Part shown: piece by piece, positions 10,910 to 24,029 of the stretch
How the letters are laid out: each line of letters begins with the position of its first letter
Numbering within the stretch: position 1 is the stretch's first letter
Origin: Pomacea canaliculata
Lineage: Eukaryota > Mollusca > Gastropoda > Architaenioglossa > Ampullariidae
Length of the DNA stretch: 64,000 bases
Assembly: GCF_003073045.1 (NCBI RefSeq)
Contig: NC_037602.1
Span: forward strand, 2,294,001 to 2,358,000
Reading direction: 5' to 3'
Position numbers and translations under genes: made by a program
Notes under the pieces: model-generated
What the model saw: the letters and a program-made list of their open reading frames with translations, nothing else
Databases searched by the model: none
Told to the model about the DNA's origin: nothing

Positions 10910-12565
10910 ATGGCGAACGGAACGACAGCAGCGACAAGTGAACAACGCTTCTTGCAGCCTTTGTGGGACCTTCGTCTTGGCTACGAGGACTGGCTGATGT
11001 CGCCACTGTTCCCAGTGTTCATGTCCATCTTCTTCTACTTCGTGGAGTGCATTCCTTTTATGCTGATCGACATGTACTGCTGTCACCAGAAGTGGTACCT
11101 GAAGTACAAGATCCAGCCGGACAAAGAAGTCTCCATACCCCTCGTGTGGGACACGCTGACCCTCACCTTCTGGAACCATGTCCTCTTCATCCTACCGGCC
11201 GCAATGGCGCAGTGGGTGTGGCAGCCTCCGACTCCACTTCCCGAGATGGCGCCGCCTCTGTGGGAGTTTGTCTGGCATCAGGTGGCAGCACTGCTGATCT
11301 TCGACTTCCAGTACTTTGTCTGGCACTGGACCCACCACAAGGTGTGTGACTTGTTCAGCAGCGTTTGAACATGCACGCATATTTGTATTTGTGCTTAGCG
11401 TGTGAGTGTGTGCTGGGAAGCGGGTAGGGGATGAGAGAAGGGAAATAATTTTTTTGTTTCATGAAACACTCTTTATTGCAATATTGAATCGTTCACGTGA
11501 CAGTTACATTGCTTAGGTTACTGACGGCAAGAATAAAGAGTGCAGCAGGTCAAAGTTAACAATTTGTCTTTCAATAGCTAATTTAACAAAGGATATGCGA
11601 AAACGAAAATATATATGGGGCATTACACTTCTGTTCATTTTGAATAAATGTTTCGTGAGGGGAAACGGATAGCTTAGTGGTTATAGAGTACAGGAATTCG
11701 ACCCAGTAGGCGTCAGCCGAATCGATACCCCTGCAACTCAGCATATTTTTCCCAGTTGACATATGTGAAATGGGGATAGGACAAGAGCTTCAGGGAGGGT
11801 AAAGCAGCAACAAGAGGGATATGGGTACCGTTTTCTCAAAAAAAGGCTGGCCCAGAGATAAGTGGAGGCTCTAACACTGACACCTTAATCCCCAACGACA
11901 CTCAGGTGAAGAGACTGATTCATTAACCTTTTGCTTTTTACCAGTGTATCCGTGTGCATCTCTCTCTATATATCATTTTGCTTTTATGGCAAGGAATTTT
12001 GATTAAGGTGAATATGCCAGTGTGACATATTGCCCATAGCAATAAAAGTGATATCGATGACATAGAGTACACGACAACACATACAGCAGCATTTTAACTG
12101 TTAGCCATTTAACTACTTTCTGTGGCCTAGGTTCGCTTTCTATACCGGCACATCCATGCAGTCCACCACCGCTACAGCAGCCCCTTCTCGTGGGTGACCC
12201 AGTACCTGCACCCTTGGGAACTCATTACCGTCGGCTTCTTGACGACCACCAACACCTGGTTCTTCAACTGCCACTGCCTGACCACCTGGAGCTACATGGT
12301 GGCGTCCATCACGGTCAGCGTGGAGGCTCATATCGGATTCGACTTCCCCTGGCTGCTGCACAACATCATGCCCTTCGGGCTGTATGGGGGCTCACCCAAG
12401 CACGACATGCACCACCAGAAGCCGCTAACCAACTTCCAGCCATTCTTCAACCACTTTGACCGTATCATCGGCTCCTACTGCCCTCCCATGAGCGGCGGCG
12501 GCATCAAGAGCAAAGCACTCTTGGAGTACGAGAGAAAGCAAAGAGAGACAAAGAAGCAGGGTTAG
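10910..12565 (+). CDS. cholesterol 25-hydroxylase-like sterol hydroxylase, two exons
   Basis: Exons are 10910-11341 (ends CACAAG|GTGTGT) and 12131-12565 (after GTGGCCTAG), joined in phase 0 to give 288 residues. Human CH25H is 272. The enzyme belongs to the fatty acid hydroxylase (ERG3/SC5D) superfamily: di-iron membrane enzymes of the endoplasmic reticulum that hydroxylate sterols or acyl chains with O2. Three His boxes are intact: HWTHH (139-143), HIHAVHH (151-157) and HDMHH (235-239). Around them, [27 protein letters not shown] and MPFGLYGG match the CH25H pattern. Hydrophobic stretches near 32-55, 87-104 and 118-137 should form membrane segments. The intron splits the protein just after box 1 and contains a SINE. 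The frame is clean. The exact substrate in invertebrates is unknown. Confidence 0.92.
11655..11905 (+). mobile_element. tRNA-derived SINE in the intron of the CH25H-like gene
   Basis: GGATAGCTTAGTGGTTATAGAG resembles a tRNA A-box region. About 45 bp on, GAATCGATACCCC fits a B box. A non-tRNA body with GGCTGGCCCAGAG and CCCCAACGACACTC follows. Same strand as the gene. Boundaries are approximate and no target duplication is identified. Confidence 0.6.
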
Positions 12566-15500
12566 GGTCAGGTCATAACACAAGCCCTACTGACAAAGAA
12601 AAAACCCACTACTGAAATCTGCGAATTATTTAAGAGGAGTTATTTTCGTACATCATATCTATTGCTCCAGAACTGAGATATTTCATTTTAAAAGTTGAAA
12701 CAAAGCAGTGACCAAATAGTTAACTTTTTTGTTGACCTCCTCGTTAAACTCTTTCGTTTACTTTGTCCTTCCTGAAGGATCAACTACAAAATCGATATTT
12801 TGAGGGTTTTTTTAAGAACGAACATTAGTTTTATACTGTCATTTTAGTCCTCATCTTTTGGCACAAACACTGACCACAAATGCGGGTAGTCATAAAGTTA
12901 TTTAGGCAGTAAATCATCGTGCCCTAAAATACTGCATGAAATACGGAGGTTATTGTTTTATAAATTGACAGAACACTCGTTAGTTGTTTTTTTCTTATAA
13001 AGAAACAGCCTTATTATACTTTATTTCCAGCTATTTTACCATCTATTCAACTAATTTATGGTCTCAGAATAACGACTAAAAATGCTCCGGCTGGATTTTT
13101 AAAATATGTGCGATGTTTTCAAACATTCTAACAGTCCTATTGAAAAAGATAAAAGTTAAGCTGGACATTACAACAGAAACATGACAGGAAGAGGGTTAGA
13201 CCTGTCGAGTTATCCCCCTCTTTTGTAGCCAGTCGGATTTTAAAAAACAACTGTCGTTTCAAATCCGTTTCTACCCTCCATTCAAGCTGCATAATGTGTG
13301 CACGCCTTTTTGTATCTGTGCATGTGAGAAACTATTTTTTAAAAATGTTCTTGGCATTACACAAACTTTTGTTTGTCTTTCTCCTGATGCAAACTGGGCT
13401 GATGTGACCATTTTTTGGCCCTTTCCGCATGACGGATCTTTGTATCATTGCAAGGATTCTGATAGGGAAGCCAACGGTCACAAACAGTAACTGTAAACTG
13501 CTTGCCCTTGACCCATGGTACTATTTTATCAGAGCGTGTGTCGGCGCCACTGGGGGCTGTGCATTCATGACCTGTTCAATATATTGCTACAGTGAGATAG
13601 TGCACCCTACGCCCCACTGTGGAACCTAGACATTCCAAACCTCGTTTCCCCATCTTTTTATACGTTTGTTAACGTACTTTACCCTCCTCTTTCTTTCTTT
13701 TTTCAATTGCCTGGTATTATAGAAATCACTTCAATTTCTTTATGTAACTATCTCATTAAAAAATACAGATTGATGTCTAAAGATTTTTAATAGGTAACGT
13801 ACTTTGTTCTTTTATTTAGTATACAGTTAATGTGATTAACTGCCTCTTATTATTTAAAATGTAAAGTTTTAAAATTAATTTGAAAGTGTCAATCTAAAAA
13901 GATGAAATTTACTTTTAAGAATCTTTTTGTGCTGTCCATTTTCTGAAAGAAAAACCTGTGTACTGTAGTTCTTTTTTTTTAATAAGGCATTCAGATGAAA
14001 CTCAAATGTTGTAAGAGCAGATAAAAGAACAATAATTTTTCAATGGTGCTCGTCTTTTTGTGTCACGTTGCTTTGCTGACATATTGGAAGCTTCGTTTTA
14101 GCGTAGAATTTTAAAGATTTGTTTTGAAGAATATTTTCACCAGCTCAGCATAAATCTCGGAAAAGGCCAGCTTGTTGTTTGTCAATTTATGCACCTGTGT
14201 GTGTCGTGCAAGTGTGTGTACCTTTACCTGAGTAGTCTTAATATTTAGCTCATTTCATTTAGACTGGCTGGTCATTAGTGGCGAGGAGTATTCAAGGGGA
14301 AGTTAGCAGCCTTTACTTTGTCTGTTATCCTTAAGCGAGCATAAGAAATTCAAAAACATAAGCAACCACTACTATAAAGATGTACAAAAGAGCACAAGTA
14401 AGTAAAGCAAAAAAAAAAAGACATCGCCTAAGTTTTTCAAAGCTTGGAAGAGAAATGGAGGGCATGTCTTTCAAATTCTTCTTAGTAATTCACTCTCAGG
14501 GTCCTGCCGAGAGAAGAAATTGAGGGTTGTCGGCCAGGATCATACTCGAGTTTCCTTTCGTGTTCGTTGAGTGTGCATTCCCACGTAGCGATAACCTTAT
14601 TTAGTTTTTATTTTCGGAAAAGATCACTGCTCTCTGCTACCTTGATTAGGTCGCTAGGCAACAAACCGCAGGAGTTACTTTTGCCCTCGTAAGTTAAACC
14701 TCGCTTCGTCTTGAACGTAGGGATTCCGAACCCCTGAGGTCACGGACTAGAGATATGATAAGCGTGTTGTCGAATTAGCTTCCCCCCCCAACCCCCTTAA
14801 TTACAGGCTCATGCAAGCAGGCAATCTTTTGCTTCAATGTCTAGTGCATGAAATATCCGGGGTGCTCATAAAGAGTTTTTAAAGTCTGATAAAAGTTTAG
14901 AAAATGAGAAACGCTTTTCCAGAAATGAGAAACTAATAGAATTTTCGTTGTTTGCATATGAAACTTCGGGGAATTTGTGAAAGGAGGGCATTACCTGTTA
15001 CTTAACCCTAATTAGCTTTTTTGACATAAATATAAGACAAAAAAAAACATTGCACAAACAGGTTTGTTTATTAATCGCGTGTTGCCTTAGTAGCACCATG
15101 CCTTGAGCTTCCCTGCGTTGGCAACCATCAACTCAACCGTGTAATCAAAGCCATTTTTATTAATTATCTGCAGCATATCAGCATAAATCTATTACTTGTA
15201 TTTTTACAGTTTATCTTATTTCGAATAAATCAGCTTATTGGTGTGTCAAAATACTACCATGCTGTTTCATTCCCTAAGAATAACTGACAGGGAAAAAAAA
15301 TTCTGTTATCTATATATTGAACAAAATGATAAAATGGTGTGCTTATTAGTATTTCCACTTATCAATGCTGGTATATACTGGGTACAGATATGTTGTGACC
15401 TGGGCAAAAGACAAGTTCTGTCCCACGCCCTGTAAAAATTTCAGATAATTATAGTGCATTCAACAATCAACTTTTCTGTTCTGTCCAACAAAATGAGGCT
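12566..15500. other. AT-rich intergenic stretch
   Basis: Contains the 3' region of the CH25H-like gene; no canonical AATAAA is obvious close to its stop. Otherwise only short random frames and homopolymer runs (T near 13972, A near 14410) are seen. Confidence 0.55.
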
Positions 15501-15511
15501 TACAATCTCAC

Positions 15512-15517
15512 TTTATT
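15512..15517 (-). terminator. polyadenylation signal AATAAA (minus strand)
   Basis: TTTATT on the plus strand, 27 bp beyond the stop of the candidate terminal exon at 15544-15717. The spacing is realistic for a 3' end. Confidence 0.35.
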
Positions 15518-15543
15518 TGCTTTTTAAATGTAAAAAAGTGTTA

Positions 15544-15717
15544 TTATTCTCGGTCCAGCGAGGCTGTCAAGTCATGCTCAATACATCTGGTGACCGCCCG
15601 TTCCCCTGTCACCAGTAGGTCTGACACAACTGTTGAAGGAGCAGAACAATGACTAGTGTTGTAACTCGAGCAGCCTGTCGCCATTGACTCAGGCAGGTTT
15701 TCAGAGCAGAACGGCGA
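15544..15717 (-). CDS. candidate terminal exon of an unrecognised minus-strand gene
   Basis: A pyrimidine-rich acceptor (TACCTCCCCTACCAG) opens 57 codons beginning SPFCSENLPESMATGCSS and ending HDLTASLDRE before TAA, with AATAAA 27 bp later. The protein is not recognised. The acceptor lies in a 34-bp tandem duplication that also supplies a near copy of the acceptor. It could pair with the start exon at 16879-16960, but the phases do not join directly (1 versus 0), so a further exon or another partner is needed. Confidence 0.3.
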   Translation of the reverse strand, partial: SPFCSENLPESMATGCSSYNTSHCSAPSTVVSDLLVTGERAVTRCIEHDLTASLDRE

Positions 15718-15719
15718 CT

Positions 15720-15788
15720 GGTAGGGGAGGTAATAAATATTCAACTGTCTACAGGTAGGGGAGGTAATAATTACTCAACTGTCTTACA
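15720..15788 (+). repeat. 34-35 bp tandem duplication
   Basis: GGTAGGGGAGGTAATAA, then TATTCAACTGTCT, occurs twice back to back with few differences. It lies at the acceptor of the candidate minus-strand exon. Confidence 0.85.
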
Positions 15789-16878
15789 GGACAACACGAG
15801 TGCAAAACTTTTGATGATAAGCTCATTTTAAAATAATAATATTTCCTACTTATGCTTAATTTTCAAAATATAAGCAAAGGTGCAACACCATTCAGTCAGT
15901 AGGGACCTCAGGTAGGGTGTCTGCATATTTTAATGACGAATGCTTATAAGTGTAAAATTAACAGTAGACTTTACTCAGCTGAGAAACACGAGCAGGTGTA
16001 CACAATGTCCTAACATTGCTCCTAGTTTTAAAAAAAAAAAACACAGAACAGTTGTACAGTCCCCTGCAGTGCTTGCTCCTTGGGCAACTGCTGAGTTCGT
16101 GTAATAGAACGGGAGCTAGGTAAACACGGGGCAAATCCTCATGAAATACAAGGGGATGTCAATCGAGTTTTTAAACGAAGTGGTATTTTTTTTTTTAAAG
16201 TCTTGGGGCAGTAGTAAATCCTGTTCCCACAATTACCCTGTTCGCTTATTTCAAGTGCGCCAGCGACTGAATGTATTTATAAATTTCTGTAATTAAAATA
16301 TGGTGACTGCTTGTGCAATTATTGATGATGAACCATCTGCTGCACTTCTGTGTCAGGTCGCCACCTTTCAGCCATGATGATGTTCTCTCAGTCGGTGTGG
16401 ACTTGAGTGTTTAGTGTACTAATAAACATGAGATTTTAGCATTTAGTATGTACTTAGAAGAGCAGGATTTATTCAAGCAAGCAAGAACGACTGTGATCTT
16501 CACAATCACTAGCAATGAAATATTAAAATGTAGCCAATTAGTTAATTAAAGTTGCATTTGAAAAAAAAACACACACACACTTTTTCACTGCGCAAGTCTG
16601 TCGGGAGCGTAGGGGAGCATAAGATGGACGGAATGTTGTAGTTAAACACATCATTTCTTGCTGACTACACTCTTCACTATTCCACTATCCACGCTGACAC
16701 CACTTGTATGAAATAGTCTAACCTATTTAACGGACATCCACGATCAGCTAATTACATAATTCAACAATCATGAATTGTAATAGCAGTACATGGCAATCAA
16801 AGCCGCCCACCCATAGTGTACTCACCCTGCCAAAGCTTTGAGTTGTCCTAAAGTGCAGCAGAAGCTGTAGAATGTCAC
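15789..16878. other. possible intron, no feature seen
   Basis: Non-coding, with an A run near 16029 and a CA run near 16570. No exon joins the two candidate coding pieces on either side. Confidence 0.4.
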
Positions 16879-16960
16879 CTTTACAATCGCCTTCACTAAT
16901 AAATGCAATGTCCACCTGATCCCACACGCTCTGACTCACATCCGGCACTGACGTGTTCAT
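16879..16960 (-). CDS. candidate first exon (MNTSVPDVSQSVWDQVD...)
   Basis: On the minus strand, GTAAAATGAAC opens 27 codons (MNTSVPDVSQSVWDQV, then DIAFISEGDCK) and meets AAAG|GTGACA. Composition and start context look coding, but no family is recognised. Possible partner of the exon at 15544-15717. Confidence 0.3.
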
Positions 16961-17080
16961 TTTACTCGCAATATCAAAATATCCTCCCTCCCACGATTTC
17001 CTCTTTTATCTAGAATCGACCGCCTATTATTTAAAATTGACTCGTCAGGTCAGTTACGGGCTCACGTGGACCCCAACACA

Positions 17081-17110
17081 TTCAATTCAATTCAATTCAA
17101 TTCAATTCAA
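17081..17110 (-). repeat. (TTCAA)6 microsatellite at the LINE 3' end
   Basis: Six perfect TTCAA units. On the minus strand they follow ATAATAAAGTTCCA directly, so they look like the simple-repeat 3' tail of the LINE rather than an independent microsatellite. Confidence 0.8.
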
Positions 17111-17930
17111 TGGAACTTTATTATCTCACTAGGAGAAATTATATGACGTGGTATGACAACTGGCAATAGAGGTTTTTGGTTCTAGGAACAGGACAAATGA
17201 TGGATGTTTCCAGATATTTGGTACAGTACTCACATTTTACAGACCAAGAGAACAACTGAGTGAAAACACCAGACAGCTGAGTCTCACAGTTTTTCAACAC
17301 TCTTCCACAAATACCATCAGGGCCACATGCGTTCCTCACATTCACCGGTCTAAAAAGGGATAAAACAGCGTTTTCCTTAATCACAAAGTCATCCAATTCG
17401 CTCCCATGCTGCTCCTCCCCTACTCTCTCCTCCAGTGCAGAAATCACATTAAATAACTCCTCCCCAACATCATCCCTCTCAAAGCGACAATGAAATGCAT
17501 TCAGTTTGTTTGCATAATCTACTCTGTAGGCAGGAATAAGACGTACAGCGTTGTGATCGGACTGACCGATTTGAGGGAGCTTGATGGATTTGAATACATT
17601 GGAATGTTGCCGTAGCAACGATCGGGGTCACCATCAAGACGGGTATTACAAGTTACATATTGTTTGAAAGCAGGCAGAGCAGATCGTACAACCCCAGTTA
17701 TTAAAATCACCAAGTACAAAGTTAGGAGCATCTGGGCTAAGTGACTGTAGCGATCGGACAACTTCGGCGATCTCCGTGGCGGCGCGTGACAATGTCGCTG
17801 TCGGGTGCGCATACACAACAGTGATACACACCAGTCCAAACTCACGTGGCAATTACTTGGGCGTGAGAAATATGTCGATTGAGCGACTGGATATCGGTCG
17901 CCATGTTGACCCGGTGTGCCAGCAACAACA
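17081..17930 (-). mobile_element. decayed non-LTR retrotransposon (LINE, CR1/jockey-like)
   Basis: Read leftwards. The endonuclease region contains PREFGLVCITVVYAHP and PDAPNFVLGDFNN, then QYVTCNTR and IGQSDHNAVRLIPAYR, the S-D-H motif of APE-type endonucleases. The start of the reverse transcriptase follows (DYANKLNAFHCRFE, CGPDGICGRVLKNC, TSIICPVPRTK). The remaining RT, including the catalytic YxDD region, is absent before the 3' end ATAATAAAGTTCCA and the (TTGAA)n tail. The copy is 5'-truncated, internally deleted and split over at least three frames. The jockey/CR1 assignment is from motif style only. Confidence 0.82.
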
Positions 17931-18938
17931 CCAACTCTGAAAGCACAGAAAACAACTGCCACCACCACCAAACCGTCCAGCAGCAACACAGCACGCATCC
18001 TGAATCTTTCATAAAACTTCCAAAACGAAAAATAGTCCCTCCAACAGGGCTGAAACAGGTGAACAAACGTAAAAACTATGCCAGCTGAACACACGCGTCT
18101 GAGTCGCCCCGTGTGAAGCGCCCCTTTTGTGACGTGTACGGTGGTTATTAATTATAGGAAGTATGGACGGATGGACGGAAAGGGTAACAATTGCCAATAA
18201 CCTGGTGTTGGATATACACAGGTCAAAAGCACAGAATGAAGTGGGTCAGTGATATAGTTCGAAGTCACGCGGTGATGTCAGCAGTGACGACAATGTACTA
18301 TGACGTAGAAACGTAGCGGACTAGGTACTGAAGCACAGACAAAAATAAATGTGAATAAAGGAAAATAAGACCACATATCCACAACCACCGTCTGCAGGCA
18401 CCACACTCGGAGAAAATTCACTCGCAGATCAGTATATCAGTATATCAGTATATCACATATATTCACACATGAGCGAACTGAAGCAGAACGACGACAAACA
18501 ATCCATTGAACGAAAGTAAAGATGAATCTGCACAGAACGGTCACCACTGATCATCTCCCACATAACAGAACCAAAACCGAGGACACCAGAATGAAAGAGC
18601 AGCACATCCAAGCTGTTGCAGCCAGAAACTAAAAATTAAAGTCGACAGCGAAGCCTCGGTAAGCAGCAATAATCCATCAGGCAAGACCGAAAACAAAGTA
18701 GGTACCACCCATCCGCCATCTTCATACGTCATCATAAATACGACATTAATGTCTTTCTCCACTCCTGTTATTTCATGAGAAGGACATCCCTTCTGTTGAA
18801 TCCCAAATGAAGTTGTTCTTATCATTGTACTGGTCCCCTTGATAAGAAAGGCGAGTTTATGTGAAAACATTTTTCTACAAGCTGTCGCAGTGGTTTCTCC
18901 CTCAGTAGTTTAATAGATCAGCAGAAGTGAAGGAAGCC
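17931..18938. other. intergenic stretch and PHM 5' region
   Basis: Minus-strand frames at 17.9-18.2 kb may include further 5' LINE sequence, but I cannot prove it. A CAGTATAT x3 repeat lies at 18430-18453. No TATA box was fixed for the PHM gene. Confidence 0.45.
18430..18453 (+). repeat. (CAGTATAT)3 short tandem repeat
   Basis: Three perfect 8-bp units. Confidence 0.9.
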
Positions 18939-21900
18939 ATGACTATTCCCATACTCCTGCTTCTCCTTCTTGGAAGCTTCGGGGTGTACTGCGTGGCAGA
19001 CGACAGTGACAACGGTTTGTTTGAGATCAACATACGGATGCCGAATGCTACTTCTCAGAGGGTGAGTTGTCCTGAGCTTATCTTGAGTAGTATGGACTCG
19101 TTCTCTGCCAGCAGTTCCTGATAAAATAAACATCAACATATATGAACATCTTAGAAAACATGTGCAGTATTAAGACTAAGACGATTAATAATTATTTGAT
19201 CGATCACTCCGACTCATGGCAAACGAATTCTAAACCTCGATGATGAGTGTATTGGATGTCTGATGTGTTTTAGACAAGCTGTCGACCTCCATTATGGCTG
19301 TCATGAATTTCGTCTGCTGTTTCACAAGCTGCATTAGCTAACAGGTGTAATGATAATATTAGTCGTGTAGTAACTTGGTGTTGTTAAAAGTCTTTCCCTG
19401 TTGTTGTCGAAATGGTCGTTCTCAGTCTCCTTCCTGGAGAATGACCTCCTTTATGCTGCAGTTGACCTCTTGAGTATTGTATCTGAGATGTTTAGTGTTT
19501 GTATAATGGTCACGACATCTTGTTACTAAAAACAACAAATAAATTAATAAATTAGCAAATATTTCTTTTTTAAAAATGTGAACACGAAACCACCACTGTT
19601 TAAAATATTGGTGTTCTCACATGTTCGCTTTTTGAAAAAAAAAAAAAAAAGAAAAGAAAAAGAAAGCAGTAAGGTAGATACAGACCGGTAAAGTTTTTGT
19701 GTTTTTCTGTATCAAGAAAGACGACCTGGTTTGCCATGCCTACAAGCTGCCAAGTACAGAATCCTATATACGTAAGTTATAGTATGGAAGAAAGAGGAGG
19801 GGCTTGACTATACATCATTGTGTATGGATAATTGTGTTGTCAGTGTGTGTGTGTGTGTGTGTGTGTGTGTTCGCTTCTGCATTTGTCAGCAAAGTGTTCG
19901 TTTGTTTCTCAGTCGAGGCTTTTCCTTGCTTAATTTTTCTTTCTATCCATCCACTTTCAGTGTTTCAATGTTTGTGGTGTGTTTATATTTTGCGAGATTT
20001 TCAGAAGGCATGTGTGGATGGACGGAGTGCAGGATGTAAATCTTCGCTCCTATATCTTTCTGTCTTACTGTCTGTCCATCTTTGGGAGCATTGTAGTGGA
20101 ATGGTTAAAAGACTTGCTTGTCATCACCACCACCACACACACACACACAGAAAGAGAGAGGCCCAGCGTTCGAATCTCAAGATACTCTCTGTTTGCGATA
20201 CATGTTCGCAAGGCTCGACGTCAGGGGAGTTTTCTAGTGCGAAATCACCTCTAGGTGGAAGCACTTTCCCGCCAAACCAACTAACCAACCAACCAACCAG
20301 CATCTGAGCGTCTGTTGACTTCAGTTTGTCACTTAAATCATTGCCTTTGCTTTTCATAAACGATATTGCTTTCTTTACAAATTTTTTTTATCTCTAGTTT
20401 TTTTCTCTTTCATTTATTAATTGACTGCTCGATCGTACCCAGATCAGACTAACCTAATATGTTTCAGTCAAGTTCATCCCGCATGCCAGCATGCACGTGG
20501 CGCACCACATGATGGTATACGGCTGCACTACGCCTGGCGACAACCAGTCTTTCTGGTCTGCATCCTTTCATTCTCTCAATCTTCTTTCTTTTCTTCGTCT
20601 TCAAGCTTCCCTATTTGGTCTGAAATCGCAAACCTCTATCTGACAACAATTCTTGTGGAAGATAACTTCTAGAAAAACAATCTCTGTCGCACCGTTGTTG
20701 CAAACTACAAATCCCTATAATAACATCACTTGTACTGTTAATCTTCGTATTTTTCTTATGCCTTCGATTTCGCAAGGGTCTTTGCCATGGTGTTTCAGGA
20801 GTTGTCCACTCTTGGAAGATTCTTCGAAGATGTCTGTCTGTGGGGATGGCGGACGACAAATTGTCTTCGCCTGGGCAAATGATGCACCTTCAAAGAACCT
20901 GCCCGACGGTATTTGTCTCAAATATTAATGTTCACTGGAGACACCAACTGAGCAGACACCATGGCGACCTGCTCACACTAAACATTTCATGTTTACTATA
21001 AAAATTGCCCGGATATCCAGTCTGGCATCAATGCGCAAAAGTTATAATTATTTTCCGGCCAGATTGATTTTGCTGATCACTAGTGTTGAGTTTCAATTTG
21101 CTGGAGTGGCTTTTGTCCTGATCTCTGAAATAACATCATACAAGTTTTGTAGAAAAAAATACTTGTGTCAAAAACAAACGTTTGATATATTTCACCGGAA
21201 CCTCAAACTAAGAGTATAAAAAATATTCTCTGTAATGCTCAGTGTCTTCTTGTTTACCTGGTAGCGTGGATAATAGTTCGGTAGTTTATAATGTTGTTGC
21301 TATCAGACCAAAATTCTATTGAAATATGTAAAAAATGAAAAACATTACTTTAGTTAAGGGAAGCATGGAAAACATTTTTCTTATCTGACTGATGTCATAT
21401 ACCTTTTGATTAATCACTGTAAGACATTTGAGGAGAATTCAATGTTTTTAGGTGTGGGATTTCGCGTGGGTGGCAATACTGGCATCACTATCTCGTCCTA
21501 CAGCTGCACTACGTGCATCCGTTTGGAGGTGAGCTGATCTGATTAGAAATACTTAAAACTCGAGGGAAACAACGCCGGTTATTTGTAATGAGAAATCTCC
21601 CTTCCCTCTCTCACCCACTCTTTCTCTTGCACACACACATACACACTCATACAAATGTACAGAGAAAGAAAGAATTTGGTTTACCATTGAACAAAGTTAA
21701 CATTAATTTAGATGAACATACGATGAAATCTATTAGGTTGTAATTTCAATATAATTACATTCTGGAATGTTAAAGATAGACAAAAAGCAGAAAGATACAG
21801 TGAACTGGAGACAGAAACGACAGAGACAGAGGGAAGCAGACAGGATAGACAGATCTTTGAAAGACTATCCTTGGAGGAAAGTATAAAGAAAATTTACGAG

Positions 21901-23930
21901 CGAAGGCAGTCATAAGCGGGGTACTTTTAATGTTTTAATATCGAGGCGGTGATTAAGAATTCTTACATTTTCTGAAACTCTTCTGTTCTTTAGAAGAACA
22001 ATCGGATACATCCGGCGTTACACTGCAAATGACGACACTCGGTAAGTAAATTATTACATACAGGTGAGTTCATTAGACTTCCAACAGAAGGTGTGTGTGT
22101 GTGTTGTTGTCTGCTGTATATGTTTCTCTAGGCTAGGACAAAGAGCATGAAAGTGTGAACAGTACAAATAACCGAAACAAAACAAAAGTACCAAAAAAAT
22201 TGTAAAGCTCTGTAAGTCATTACGAAATGTTTATTTTCAGAGCACGTAAATCACAAGGAAAAAAAAAACTGCTCAATAATCAAATCGATCTTGTATTCTT
22301 TAGTTATTTTTTTCAAAGAAGAAGTGACAGTACCACCCACCCTAACATTTAACAGTCATATATTTTTACTTATTTATTATTTTCATTGGTTGTTTTTTTT
22401 TTATTGTTGCAGTCAGCCTCAGCAGGCCGGCTACTATGTTCTTGGAAATTATGGCAGCATCCCGCCGCAAATGCCAGGTTTTGTTTTCCAGCATACAAAT
22501 ATATCCACGATTACTTGTCGCGAACTTTATTCCCATAAACATTTAATAATTGTACATTTTTTACAGATACAGACACTCACGCATGCACTGATAGCTTGCA
22601 GTCATCGTACACACGTGTTTGTGTGTGTGAGAGAGAGAGAGATGGGGGAGTAAGAACGAGATAGAGGAGAGGGTTGTGTTTGCTTTCTTTTCATCCCCAC
22701 TGAAGTATTCAAGTATTCTTCTTTTCTTGTCTTTGACAGCTTTTAAGATGGAGTCAGCATGTGAGTTCAACTTGAATTACACAATCTACCCTGTTGGTTA
22801 CAGAACTCACGGACATAACATTGGTATGTATGTGTGGCTTTGTTTGTCTTACCTCCATAAGTAGCACTCTTCAAAAATATTTTTAATTTAGCAGTCTGTA
22901 TTATTTTGTGGTGTGTGCAGCGGTGGTGAACTCTGGGTACAGAATCAGAGATGGCGAATGGGTTGAACTTGGTCGGATGTCTCCACAACGACCACAGGTA
23001 TTTTGTTCGTCGTATATTACTTCTATTGTCTGCCTTTCATTTATCTCTTTCCTTATTAACTATTTTTGTCACTTCAGTACCAAATGAAGTATAGCCCTGA
23101 CAGTACAGTGGACATTTACTCGAAGACAGCGCCACACCTCGCAAACAAGTGTGCACAACAGATCATTCCTTGGCAAAGCTTGTCAAAACCAGTAAATAAG
23201 ACTCACAAAGTATTTCTATGATAAAAATTTTATGTTAGAACTGAATGCTAGTTTTACTGTGTATCTTCGTTTTAATCATCTAAATATTTACGATAACTAC
23301 TGCATTCGATAATGTTGAATGGTTGTTAAAAGACATAAGGTATTCCGTTGGTAGGGCGTTTGTCTTATATACTCTGATTTTTTTTTTTTGGTTTGTAACC
23401 TGTCAGACTTTCTACGACATAAAGACTCCAGGCCTGGACATACGCGATGGCGATATTCTGGTGAGAAAACTGTGTTGATCATCATCATGGCGTTGTAATA
23501 TTTGTCTCTTCTTTCTTCCCCTACTTCAACTTTCTCACCCCTTTTGACCTTTCTTTCTTTGCCAAAATTTTTGAAAAAATTCTGCATCTTTCTGACTCTT
23601 TCTTGTCATTTGATGTAACCCCTGCTCGCTCTTTCTCTAAACTGTCAACACATTTCGTCTCTTGTTCACAGACATCGCGCTGCACATTCAACAGCATGAG
23701 GAGGACTAAGCCGACACAGATCGGGTGAGTACTGCATACAGGAGGATGACTACAGGTGAAATGTCAGCCAGAGTTCAATTTGAAATTTAAGTTTAAAGTT
23801 GATGGCTGGTTAACAATAGATTTATATTATTTATCACGAACAAGTTTCTGTGGGGATTTCTTTTAAGTTCTTTTATCTCGTTCTTGCTTCAAGCCCTGAG
23901 AGCATGTTCCTTAGTGCGCTTTTCAAATCA

Positions 23931-24029
<99 letters not shown>

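Noticed and set aside
23079-23220. Open stretch after CTTCAG in the PHM gene
   Set aside because: Exons 9 and 10 join directly with known PHM sequence (PQRPQ to TFYDIKTPG), so this lies in an intron.
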